Part shown: in pieces, positions 51,461-62,034 of the stretch
Position numbering within the stretch: the first letter of the stretch is position 1
How the letters are laid out: each line of letters starts with the position of its first letter
Source of the DNA: Rotaria sordida
Taxonomy: Eukaryota > Rotifera > Eurotatoria > Philodinida > Philodinidae
Length of the DNA: 64,000 bases
NCBI GenBank assembly: GCA_905250125.1
Contig: CAJNOL010001440.1
Span: forward strand, 1 to 64,000
Direction of reading: 5' to 3'
The notes under the pieces: model-generated
The model's database searches: none
Seen by the model: only the letters and a program-made list of their open reading frames with translations
What the model was told of the DNA's origin: nothing
Position numbers and translations under genes: made by a program

Positions 51461-54400
51461 TCATGCATCACAAGCATTGAGTAATGAACGTTTGACAAAT
51501 CTTGATATGTTTCGTGTTGCCCATACTTGAATATCATCGACATAACCAAATGTTTCTAGCGTTCCATTCTTAACTAATATTCTTTCAAAGTTCACAGAAA
51601 TATCACAGAAATATACGCGTGGAGGTGGAAAGAACTGACGAACACATGTTTTGATCGAAGAACTGGTTCCTATTTGCAAAGTAGTACAAAAAAAAAAGTT
51701 TTTAAGTGAATATAAAAATAACTTACGAAGAATATTTTTGGAATTGACCAATTCCTTTTCACCGGACGTTTTCATCAAAAGATCGACTGAAACCCACTCC
51801 ATACCCAAGTTTTTGACACCCATTCGAGCACTAATATAAAATGTGAGAATTTGAGTATTGATCGGTTCAACTCGTTGATGCATTGAAACATTATTATATT
51901 CATCACTTAATGCCGTGAAATAACATCGGTTTGGCTTAAGAGCAGTTTTATCAGGAACGAAGACACTTGGAGAATTTGCTGAATTGTAGGCCATGGCAAT
52001 GACAATACGATCTATAAGTGGAAAGAAAGTGAGCTTATACTTATCTCTGCAAATTGATTTTTCTATAATGTATAGCTCAATATTGCAAACTAAGTCGTTA
52101 TACTCAGCTACTCTAGTGATAGACTAAAGTTTTATTTGATAACATCATTAGACAAGTACACATATTTGAAAACATTTTTTTTCATTCACCCTTATTTCTA
52201 TGAAAACTCTGTAGACTTCTAGAGTTTTATAGATGTTCGAATTTTCAGAGGGTAAGAATTTGTATTATGGAAAAAGAATAAATAATTGAAACACAGTTTT
52301 TTGTCAAATTTTCCGATCTTTTATGGTTTTGACGCAGGTATGTTTCATCTTTTGAAAGACAAGTGTTATGAATATTCACGAAAATTTTCAAAAAACAACA
52401 TCTAGTTCCCGTAAGAATATTGTAGTTTACGATCGTATATAACAATCAAACTAAACCTAATTGTTCATTGTGACACTATTTTAATGAATTGTAAAGTAGA
52501 TGCATTTGAAGATGAGTCTAACTTTTACTTCTTTGAAGACCATATCAGTCATCATACTCACAAAGCATCTTTAGAATAAAATAAAAAATGTTTCGTTCCA
52601 AATGTCTACCTGAATCCTTTTCAAATATTTTGGAATTATATGTGTCTCTTAGATTTGACTTCACGAAAATCAATAAACTCGCTTTTATTTGATTGAAATC
52701 GAGCGAAATCTACTGCCATGTCGTTCAAACTCCTGGTTAACCGTGGTTCTTCTGCTTAATTTTTTTTGTATCGCAGCGCATGAATACTTCTAAACTCTTA
52801 GAAAAATGGGAGATTTCAGTCGAAAACGCGCTTAAATGACCGATATCAACCGCATCGGCTGTTGTCGCTTAGTTTTCAAGTTTGATTATTTATTAAATAT
52901 GACGCCATCTGACATAATATATTGTGACAAGCGTTCTAACCGTTGGTTTTTGATGAAAAACTGGCGGCATGAGATCAGATCTTGATTCTATCTTCACTTG
53001 GAAGAAAGAAAAGTTGAGCTTCCACTTCTGAACCCCATATCGTTTGAATGTGTACTAAGCTCATTCTCTTTAGTGTACTCATCATTTATCTTAAAGTTCA
53101 TTCTGTCCATTGATTTAATTCGATAATATGCTATTATCTTCATTACTGTAAAATGTGTAAAATTGAGATTCGAGTTTCTAATCATTAAAAGTGAAATTTA
53201 TTCATTCCTTTGTTATTTCTACTTTTAATAAACTGCATAGCATTGTTTTATCAATGACATATAATTTCAGAAAATTTATATTTTGTCAAAAAAAAAGAAG
53301 ATCTTAGCAGATTGTATTTGTAAGCCTTATTCAGAGAATAGAAAAATTAAAATTGAAATTTTGTTTTTAGAAGAAGTTTTATCTTCAACGCAGTATGAAC
53401 ATCATATAGATTTTGTGCAAGTATTAATCACAAAAAGTCACTCACTTTGCACGCGATCCCAATTCAATGCAAAAATAGGCCTGTTTAAATTGACTGAACA
53501 TTCATATTGTCCGTTCTCGATTTCGGCATTCCCATTCATAATTATATTCTTATGATCATCAATATTAAAATTGGGCAATACTGATCCTTCAAATACCAAG
53601 GCCTCTTGTATTTGCAACGGAGTGATAGTCGAATTTTTCAGATTAGCACGATAGAAATCAGCATCAGGCATAGAAGCACCTTTAAAGGCCGTATATTCGA
53701 GATGTGCATCATGAAAAGTAGCTTGATTTAAGCTGGCGAATCGAAATGATGCTCCATGTGCATCAATTCCATTCATATTGAGTTTAACCTATTTGATGTC
53801 ACTAAAATCAGCATATTCTGCTTGTGCCTCATGAAATTTAGTGCCGACATACATTACAGTTCCACTGAAATTAGTACCTGTAAGAAGACTTTGGCTGAGA
53901 TCAGCGAAACCTAGATTAACTCTAATGAGTAAAGCATGGCGCATGTGTACCGATTTTAGAGAAATAAAGTTAAGATTAAGAAAAGAGAGGTCAGTACCAT
54001 CCAAATCGGCATCAGTTAGATCCAACTGGTTTTTACCACTGATAATTAATTCTGATTCGTATAAGAATCGAATGAGATGTGTCTTTCGACGAGAATCAAG
54101 TTGACGAAGAGCAGAAAGAGTTTTAGGTCGAACAATGCTCACTCGAGCATATTTATTGAGAGTGAAATTGTTTTTGCTAAGTAGATCAGCCATTTCTTTC
54201 AAAAAACTAACGAGAACTGATTCTTTTTGAAGATTGCCGGCTAGCAAAAGGTCATGTTGGTATTGACGATCAGCGGCAAGTGCCTGAGCGATGGAAATAT
54301 TGAGTTCCTGTTCTCGTCGACGTTCGGCAAGTTCTAGATCTTGTTTTCGTAAGAGCTATGCAAATAAAAAAAAATGATTTTTTCTCAGTGAAATATTATA

Positions 54401-55080
54401 CTCATACATGAATAACTAAACAACTACCATGCAATATCAATGAAAACTATTATCCCATTTAAAATACAAGACAAATTGTCATTATTTGAATAATTTTGCA
54501 TAGGAACGAGATAGAGATCTGCAGTTTTCGCTTCTAGAAAGACAAGTCTCCGAGCAACTATTCTATATTCGATTTTACTTGCCAATAAGATATATAAGCA
54601 TCATGCGTTACTCCAACTTTTCTGAATCGATGCTATTTTTACAATTTACATTGAACGTTTTTGTTTATAAGTAAGTTTGAAAGCTCAAAATATCCTGTAT
54701 AGGACCAGAGAAGCAGATTTAACAGATTTCAAGAATTTTCAATTCAAATATATACTATCTGCAAGTTTTGAAACAATCAAACTCACTTCGGCCTGTTTTC
54801 GATCATCAGTTCGTTGTTGTTGAGCCAATTCAATATCATGCACTCGTTGTCGTTGTGCAATTTCGAGATCTTGTGCTCGTTGAAGCTAAGCAATGCGTTG
54901 TTGATAGATAGTAATAACAACAGTAAACAAGCCAAAAATCAGAGGAATAACAACAGTAGAACAGATTCTAATTAAATCTTTAATCGTCAAACTACAACAA
55001 CAGTGTCGTTCATTTCGTTCTCGTATTGTTGGCTGAGAATAGACTTCTATATCAATCGCCTCACTAGCTTTATCAGGCAT
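51461..55080 (-). pseudogene. Pentapeptide-repeat membrane protein with two in-frame TAG codons
   Basis: Exons 55080-54787, 54355-53446, 52011-51727 and 51669-51461 join in phase (introns 431, 1434 and 57 nt) to 566 codons. The order follows a known bdelloid architecture: a cytosolic basic N-terminus; a transmembrane helix (VVIPLIFGLFTVVITIY, about 45-61); an 11-residue helical repeat (QRAQDLEIAQR, QRVHDIELAQQ); a conserved KTLSALRQLDSRRKTHLIRFLYES block; then about 25 pentapeptide repeats (A-D/N-L-x-x) and a C-terminal beta-rich domain (RCYFTAL to GYVDDIQVW). TAG interrupts the helical repeat just after YQQRIA (54895-54893) and the pentapeptide helix after FSDIK (53792-53790), each with perfect in-frame homology on both sides. 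By repeat register the lost residues look like Gln (CAG) and Leu (TTG). Two nonsense mutations suggest a recent pseudogene; sequencing error, an alternative allele or readthrough is less likely. Confidence 0.85.
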
Positions 55081-55117
55081 TTCTAACAGAAGATTAAATG
55101 AAAGTTCTATTCGCAAC

Positions 55118-55186
55118 AGGATGTGGGTGTGGGTGTGGATGTGGACGAATATAGTACTGACACCCACACCCACACCCACACACCCT
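55118..55186. repeat. Telomere-like foldback between divergent genes
   Basis: (GTGGGT)n-type sequence at 55120-55145 is followed by ACACCCACACCCACACCCACACACCC at 55159-55185, an inverted pair around a 15-nt spacer. It lies about 40 bp upstream of the start codon of the minus-strand pentapeptide gene, and in the 5' part of the plus-strand coiled-coil gene. Confidence 0.75.
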
Positions 55187-56716
55187 AGTTCAAAATTAAC
55201 TGAACGTACATCAGCAGCAGCAGCACAAAAAGATGAAGAAGAAGAAGCTAATGAACAATATTTGGTAAGGATACTACTAGACAGTAATCAGTGCATGTTG
55301 GAAGTTGAGACTGTCACTTTGTGAGCAACCATGACATTTCTCCTTTTCTTTTTCCTTTCATTAGAATAATCAATCATAAACTTGATAATTTGGCATCAAA
55401 AATGATTTTTTTTCTCTTTTCGTCTACATAATTAATTGCCGTGCAAGTTCATCTATGTGAATAGATGAAGTCACCGTCCGATTCGTTCATTCAAACAATT
55501 GAACAAAGAGGGAGAGAATGAGTGAAAGATGTTCGTTAGGTTATAAAAAGAGAGGTGTTACAGTGATGTCGCACTGTTACAACTCGCCATCTATCTTCAT
55601 TTTTATTTTCTTTTTTCATTTCGTTTTCTATTTCTTTCTCGGTGATACATCTAGTCTTCTCTTTTACTATCCATACATCTAGTTCCTGTTCTCTTTCTTT
55701 TCTTTTCTCTCTCTCTCTCTTCTTTTTCCTTTTTTTGTCGCTCACTATATATGTACGTGTTTTCCATTATTTAAAACAGATAAAATAAAAGACGGTGTGC
55801 AAGTGTACGTATACACACACACATATACATACTTTTTTTCGTTAAAGAAAAGAGAACGAACTTAGCGTTGATCCAAAAGGACAACCGCTAACAAGAGGTG
55901 TGAACGATTGAAAGCATTATTGAATGAAAAAACGATCTCTTGATAATGAATGAATTGCTTTCATCGATGAATGAAAACGAATGGACAACAATTTATGACG
56001 AAGAAAAAGGAATTTCGACTTTGTAGTCCTTGTTTTCATACAATGTCTTAGTCTCTTCCAGAAAAAATTCATAGAATAGATGAGCACGATACGCTATATT
56101 GAGTCAAGCTTCGAAATTCTATAAGAACTTTTTTGAGCATAAAAGAGTCTTGCACTGTTCATGTTGACTAGAACAACGGATTAGTGTACTATCTTATCCA
56201 TTGGGATCGAAATGGCTCCTTCTGGGTAATAAAAGATGATATTCGATTATGTGCAGTTTTCTTTTCTTGTCTTGTCATTTTGAATAAAACTATTTACTTC
56301 TTTTTTCTCTCGATCAGAACATCATGATGGGTCAAAGATTGGCTGCACTAGAAAAGAATTATAAACGAGTGGATCGTTCTATTACAACGATCAATACTCA
56401 TCTTGATGTTGTTGAAACATTTGCTGATACTCGTTTCAATACGATTGATACTCGTTTCAATACCATTGATACTCGTTTCAATACGATTGATACTCGTCTT
56501 AATGCGAATGAAATGTATCTAAATAAAACTACAAAAGTTTTCCAAAAGCGATTAGATAACTTAGATGCTCGATTGAATCAACTGTGTGATAACGTCGATA
56601 CCATTCTCATGATGTTAAAACAAGCTGAAGTTAAAAATAAAGTAAATATTTCTTTATTCGAGTGAATACCAGGATATTTAAACTTTCTTTGTTTCTAGAA
56701 TGTCAAATCAATGTGA
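55121..56716 (+). CDS. Small coiled-coil protein, unrecognised
   Basis: Proposed exons 55121-55264, 56318-56641 and 56699-56716 join over introns of 1053 and 57 nt in phase 0, giving about 161 aa. Exon 1 yields a poly-Ala then acidic run (SAAAAQKDEEEEANEQYL) before a GTAAGG donor. Exon 2 is a long heptad-patterned helix with four near-identical 7-residue units (DTRFNTI; 21-bp DNA repeats at 56425-56508), then LDNLDARLNQLCDNVDTILMML. The third exon adds NVKSM and a stop; if unspliced the protein ends with KVNISLFE instead. The only ATGs of exon 1 fall in telomere-like repeat (MWVWVWMW), so the true start may be elsewhere. The heptads suggest a homo-oligomeric coiled coil; no function is proposed. 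Confidence 0.5.
56425..56508 (+). repeat. 21-bp coding tandem repeat
   Basis: Four units of GATACTCGTTTCAATACGATT-type (21 bp each, the last diverged) encode the DTRFNTI heptad. The DNA near-identity points to recent expansion within a coiled coil. Confidence 0.85.
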
Positions 56717-56908
56717 TGGCCATTATCATGACGAAGTTAGTTTATGCCTCTATCTGTGTTTATTTGATCTTATATTAATGAATCTGTGCAATTTCTTGTT
56801 ATTTTTCTTCTTTTTTTTTTCTACTATGTATGATTAATGTTCTCGTATATAGTTGAATGACGCAGGACATGACAAATAAAATAAAATGAAGTTTATGTTA
56901 AATACATG

Positions 56909-57143
56909 GAGGGTGGGTGTGGGGTGTGGGTGTGGGTGTGGATGTGGGTTTGGATGTTGATCTTCACTTTAGCCACACCCACACTCACACCCACACACCC
57001 ACACCCACACTCACACCCACACCCACACCCACACCCACACCCACACCCACACCCACCCACACCCACACCCACACCCACCCACACCCACACCCACACCCAC
57101 CCACACCCACACCCACACACCCACCCACCCACACCCACACCCA
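56909..57143. repeat. Interstitial telomere-like array (CCCACA)n with inverted left part
   Basis: The left part (56909-56960) is G-rich (GGGTGTGGGGTGTGGGTGTGG). After about 25 nt of unique sequence (GATCTTCACTTTAGC) a 170-bp tract of CCCACA/CACACC units runs to 57143. TGTGGG is the reported bdelloid telomeric unit. The array is long and nearly pure, unlike the short foldbacks elsewhere in the window. Confidence 0.85.
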
Positions 57144-57179
57144 CCATATTCCACGCCGACAGAACCTTCAACGTCTCAT

Positions 57180-57417
57180 ACATATAATAAACATTCACTA
57201 TTTTTTGAAGAACAAAGCTAACATAGATTTTGACAATGGTTGGAAACTGTGTGAACCAAGTGAAGAATTCGACTTATATCAAAATGATCAACATTCATGT
57301 GGAGTCCATCTTTTAACACAAGCTAAAGCATATATTAACCGTGAACAACATAAAGCTATACCTCAAGACGAAATCAACTTATATAGACATCAAATAGCTG
57401 AAGAAATACTTCGGTAA
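57180..57417 (+). pseudogene. Truncated Ulp1/SENP-like (C48) cysteine protease fragment
   Basis: A single exon-like frame, probably starting at an acceptor ending about 57220, encodes FDLYQNDQHSCGVHLLTQAKAY and an amphipathic tail ending in TAA. Q-x-N-x-x-x-x-C-G-V matches the catalytic Gln/Cys block of Ulp1-type proteases (Q-x-N-x-x-D-C-G). Here the residue before Cys is Ser rather than Asp, and the His and Asp parts are absent, because sequence upstream of about 57147 is telomere-like repeat. Such domains are common in host SUMO/NEDD8 proteases and in eukaryotic DNA transposons. The piece looks like the 3' remnant of a gene cut off at the repeat array. Family call moderate. Confidence 0.42.
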
Positions 57418-58560
57418 CCAGAATCAATCTTCGATGATAGTATATCAGATGTGAGTATAAGTCATTTTCATATGTCATATAACGTGGTCTCAATTCTGAT
57501 CTCTAGATATCCGACAAAGACATCCCCCCAAACACAAAACACCGCATCAAAAAACAACAAAAAAAACATCAAAAAAAAAGAAAACTGAATAGCAACAACG
57601 ACTCTTTTCATTTTGAATAAAATAAAATAAAATAAATAAAAAGCAAATGTTAAAACTGGCATCATACACAATCCTAACATACTATATCATTTTCACGTTC
57701 CACTACAAAAAAAAGACTGAGCCCAAATAAACCAAACACAACACCGAAACATAGATCAGATCATGAAAAAAATAAAAAGTCAAAAGAATAACTGCATATC
57801 ACCTACACTAAACACATATCTAACCTATCCAAACAACCCATAGCCTGCTCCTAGACATTCAAACATGTAAAACGGTCCATGACTCAAACGTATGCATTAA
57901 CTTCTCCTAACAAACAATCATATAACCATCCCCATAAAAACTCTAAACGAAGTGATAAGCGAGCAGTTTCCAGCTATCACAAACGCTACATCATTCAAGA
58001 AAAACCAGAATTTACTCACTCGCACAAAGCCACAGAAGTAGTGGAAATCCATCCTACTCTAACCAGAACCCACGATTTCAGCAATATTTATCCCACACCA
58101 GAAAATTACATACAGATTGCAAAACACCAGGCATGAATCAAACTCAGTGCATAGCCAAATTACTTCCCATCTCATATAACATTTCATTTTCATCTCATCT
58201 GTCCGCAACAGAGTTCTCCGCAACGGAAACACGTACCAGGCGAGTCCGACTTAAAATACAATATCCACCAAAATCCCATATAGAATAAATCTGTCTCGAA
58301 ACTATGGCCTATATAGTAACATCAAATCATGCAAACCACATACAAATCCTTTCCAATTCTGATTCACTAATATCCCTCTCCAACTTCATCCATATGAATC
58401 CAGAAAAGTTAAATCATTTTTCACATTGTATACCAAAATTTTTACTTGTTTAACTCACCTAACAATTTACGATTTCTAACTACATTCCACATCAGAAAAT
58501 AAAAAGAGGATTACATGATTCGATCCAGCGTTTCCTACAATACCACTATGTGCATCTGTT
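57418..58560. other. G-poor, C-rich non-coding tract
   Basis: The + strand here has markedly fewer G than C (for example 57510-57720 and 57820-58260), a composition not seen elsewhere in the window. One frame (57879-58136, 85 codons) is open but looks compositional. It might be the untranslated part of a mobile element linked to the protease fragment; nothing more specific can be supported. Confidence 0.45.
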
Positions 58561-59275
58561 ACCTCCGGACATTCGACCCTAGCGTCAGCAATTTATTAAT
58601 TTTTTTAAATTTTTTCCCATTTTTCGATAATTATACCCATAATTGATCGTATATCACCTATATAAAATGGAATCTGAATATGAGTTATACATTAATCGAT
58701 GCAGAATTAAATTCTCTACAAGATGATATATAACCGATGTACGGGAGATGAACCATATCGAGAAATCTTTGAGGTTTTTGCAACACTTTTTCCAATTTTT
58801 GTCGGAGTGAAGTAAGAATTGACCATGTGTCACCTATATAAAAATGGAATCTGAATATGAGTTATGTATCAATCGATGCAGAATTAAATTCTCTACAAGA
58901 TGACGTACGATCTATGTACGGGAGATGAACCATATGGACAATATCTTGGAGGTTTTTGCAACACTTTTTCGAAATCTTGTGGGAGTATAGTCATAATTGA
59001 CCATGTATCACCTATATAAAAATGGAATCTGAATATGAGTTTTGTATCAATTGATGCAGAATTAAATTCTCTACAAGATGACGCATAACCTATGTACGAG
59101 AGATGAACCATATGGACAAGATCTTTGAGGTTTTTGCAACACTTTTTCGAAATTTTGTGGCAGTATACTCATAATTGACCATATATCATCTATATAAAAA
59201 TGGAATCGGAATATGAGTTATACATCAATCGATGCAGAATTAAATTCTCTATAAGATGATGTGTAAGTCATGCTC
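58560..59275. repeat. Satellite-like tandem repeat, period about 178 bp, about four units
   Basis: Landmarks such as CACCTATATAAAA recur at 58655, 58831, 59009 and 59187 (spacing 176, 178, 178). Other shared blocks are ATGCAGAATTAAATTCTCTA, ACGGGAGATGAACCATAT and GGTTTTTGCAACACTTTTTC. Internal units are very similar and the edge units diverge, as expected for a small array homogenised by unequal exchange. No coding frame is conserved across units. Confidence 0.88.
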
Positions 59276-59869
59276 GGGCGAGGAGCCGTATCATGGAAAT
59301 GTTGGTTTTTGCATTAGTTTTTTGTTTTTTTGTTGGAGTTGATTGAACTGATAATTTTTTTGTGTGCTGCATAAAGTTTTGATGATATATTTCGAAAAGA
59401 CGATCAGTGGTGTTTGGATGGTTGGAAAAGTAGTTGGTTGCTAAGAAAGTTTGTTGTGGTAATTTATGGACGTGGGATGGTAAATTATGCTCGTGCTCCG
59501 ATTGGTCGAGTGGGAAGTCGATGCTGATTGGCCGTCGTGCTAGCTTCACATCGATCAAATACTCTGGCTGGATCCAGCATAAATCACATTGTCTAATGCC
59601 AATTCATTATCATTTTCGCTTGTTATTGTGTCCATTGGCTCGACATCATCACTGTCCGGCGTGACAGAAATACCAGATTCGATACGAGACGCTTTCAATT
59701 CATAAAAGTCTTTCACACAAGATGAGCACAGAAATAAATTATTCTTGTCAACAGAAGTACCTTTTTCTTTGAGAAATTCATGAAACCAAGCATAGGAAGA
59801 TGAAGACAACGATCGACATTGTGATGGATTATTCCATTTCTGACATAATACGCATTTCACCTTGGGCAT
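59268..59869 (-). CDS. Small Cys-rich (zinc-binding-like) protein, possibly element-derived
   Basis: Exon 59869-59563 and exon 59440-59268 join over a 122-nt GTATTT...TTCTTAG intron in phase 1, giving 159 aa. The N-terminus MPKVKCVLCQKW has a C-x2-C knuckle, with a further C in NPSQC. A second knuckle, LFLCSSCVKDFYEL (about residues 46-59), would complete a zinc-binding module, followed by an acidic linker and a basic C-terminus (TPTKKQKTNAKT). Similar short treble-clef-like modules occur in proteins of eukaryotic DNA transposons, but I cannot name a family. The last codons overlap the degenerate edge of the 178-bp satellite, so the 3' end may be secondarily acquired. Confidence 0.42.
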
Positions 59870-61586
59870 CTTGCAGCAAGTTGAGAATCGTAGGTAATAG
59901 TATACTCTGACTTAATTTAAAAACAGAACCGAAGACAAACAGTACCCCATCCTTACTCGTTATCACTTTGCTTGCGCACTGGCAGAGAAAGAGCACATAA
60001 CAATGAATACGATACACAAAAAAACAGTATGGAATTTGATAAAATGGTCTACATGACGTAGAATAATCAACGCACAATCTTTGTTTGAGAGTAAGGAAGA
60101 AAAAGAGAGGAACTTGCGTGTATAAAAGTATAATGCACAAACTTGGAATAAACATATAAAGTACGAGACCATAGCCATAAATTCCGAACTAGATTTTTTA
60201 AAATGCGATCTGAATCTTATGAGAACATCGATGAAGTGCCTTGGAATGACCTTCTTATTCGAAAATGAAATCAAAGCGCGAAATTCTAGATAATGCTCCG
60301 GTTAACGTGCTACAATATGCTCTCGATCGACCCACAATGCACTACTTCAGTCGATGTATGATTTCACAAAATGAACAATACGCTACGAAGACATAGAATT
60401 GATCTCATTGTTGACTGAAATCAAAGTGTATTCGACTAAGGACTACGTACTAAGGATGAATCATCTTGTTCTAATTTGATTCGAAGTGAAAAAATGTAAA
60501 AAAAAAAAAAAGATTCAGTCAGAAATGTCAAAAACGGTATATATCGATGGTGTATCGCTTGGCTCTATTTTCGGCACTTATCTTTTTTTTAATCTGATTA
60601 GTGCACTTAGTAGTGGATATGTGAGAGCAGTTTTCTAGAAAGTCTCAAGTTTGTTCAATGAGTCCTTGGGAAGAAATTACGATTTTTCCAAAATCATAAA
60701 TATTGCATGACCACATAATCTACATCTTGTTGTCTATGATTCTATTTATTAAAAGCAGTATATGATATCGATACCAGAGCTCTTTGATAGAGGAATAACA
60801 CTCACATCAAACCTAGTGACTATCGTTCAAATGAATAAAATAATAAAAAAATTTTGATGACTCCTTATGTGTGAGAATACTCATCCCATCAGAAATCAAA
60901 TCTTCCATTGTAATCCATATCTTACGAGTATGAAACCCCCAAACCAAATATGCAGAAATGTACAGTAACTTGTGCCCTTTCATGTAGTATATATTAGAGT
61001 TCAATCCAGGGGAGCCAGATTTTGGCCCTTATCCGGCGGGGTCCTTTGACAACCGTTGATGTGCATGTAGTGGAAGAAATCTTTAATTATCTTTATTTTT
61101 TATATTATTATTATTATTATTATTATTCACCCAGACTATTATTTTGTATGAAACAAAATAACAAGCTTCATTCGACATATTATTCATTGTTCAATAAATC
61201 TAATTTGGATATTTGCTTGGAAACAATTGGCGTGACAAATAGTTCTATTTGTATATTTTATTCGTGTAAATCAAAATATGTTACCTCATATTCCATCAAA
61301 AACATGAGATGAAACTAGTACACTTCTGATTCAAGAATCAATCATATATTCCTCATCATAACATCATTTATTTTGACAAAGACAACAATAAGAAAAAAAA
61401 GAAATACAATCAATGATTGTAAAAGAATAAAACGAATTATAGTATACAGGTGGATTAGAACAACAAACATATTAATTCCAACATGAAGTATCAATTTATT
61501 TCTTTCAACTATTTTTTTCAAAACAACAAATTCTTCTTTGACTAATTTAAGTTCTTTTTCGTCTCCTCATGAGGAAAATTCTTGTT
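59870..61586. other. Intergenic DNA
   Basis: No gene is supported. The overlapping minus-strand frames at 59829-60274 are hydrophobic and Phe/Ser-rich without a start context or homology. An (ATT)n microsatellite lies at about 61103-61128. GC content rises locally near 61010-61060 without a recognisable feature. Confidence 0.5.
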
Positions 61587-62034
61587 TCATTGTAAATCAT
61601 TAACTTGTTGTTTTAATATATTATTTTCTTTTTGTAATTGATTTTTATCTTCAATAAGACGATTCATTTGGTGTTTTAAATTAGATACTTCTTCTTTCAA
61701 ATTATTATTTTCAATGGTCAAATTATCATTTGTCATTGATAAATGACGAAGAGTTTTTTCTAATATTTCATCGGTCTGTTTTTCTTGTTGTTGAAATTGT
61801 AACACATTTTGTACTATTTGTTCTTGTAAAGTAATGTTATCATTTCGAAGTACACTGATCCGTTCAAGTAATACAGAAATACCAACTGATGCATTTGGAT
61901 GATTCTGTAATAAAAGATTAACATTAAAATTTAGTTAAGGTCTTATAAGATTATTTCATAAAGAGTTATTAGCTTACTTGAGGATTATCACCATGCAGTG
62001 TACTGGTTGTTTGTATTGGTCGTTCATCAGTCAT
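61587..62034 (-). CDS. Short coiled-coil protein
   Basis: Exon 1 (62034-61978) and exon 2 (61904-61587) join over a 73-nt GTAAGC...TTACAG intron in phase 0, giving 124 aa. The N-terminal 30 residues are polar (MTDERPIQTTSTLHGD). From about residue 28 to the end the protein is one continuous heptad-type helix (LLERISVLRNDNITLQEQI; LTIENNNLKEEVSNLKHQM; LQKENNILKQQVNDL) with Asn at many core positions, typical of a parallel leucine-zipper dimer. No other domain is present. Similar stretches occur in many centrosomal and leucine-zipper proteins, so the family cannot be assigned. The gene appears intact. Confidence 0.75.

Noticed and set aside
56893-57198. Gly/Val/Cys-, Trp- or His/Thr/Pro-repeat proteins from the telomere-like array
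   Set aside because: All are translations of a simple hexanucleotide repeat open in several frames; none has independent support.
59829-60274. Two overlapping minus-strand frames of 103-108 codons
   Set aside because: Hydrophobic low-complexity products without splice context or homology.
60980-61060. Possible tRNA or LTR edge near GAGTTCAATCCAGG
   Set aside because: No cloverleaf can be drawn, and no matching second copy or primer-binding site was found.
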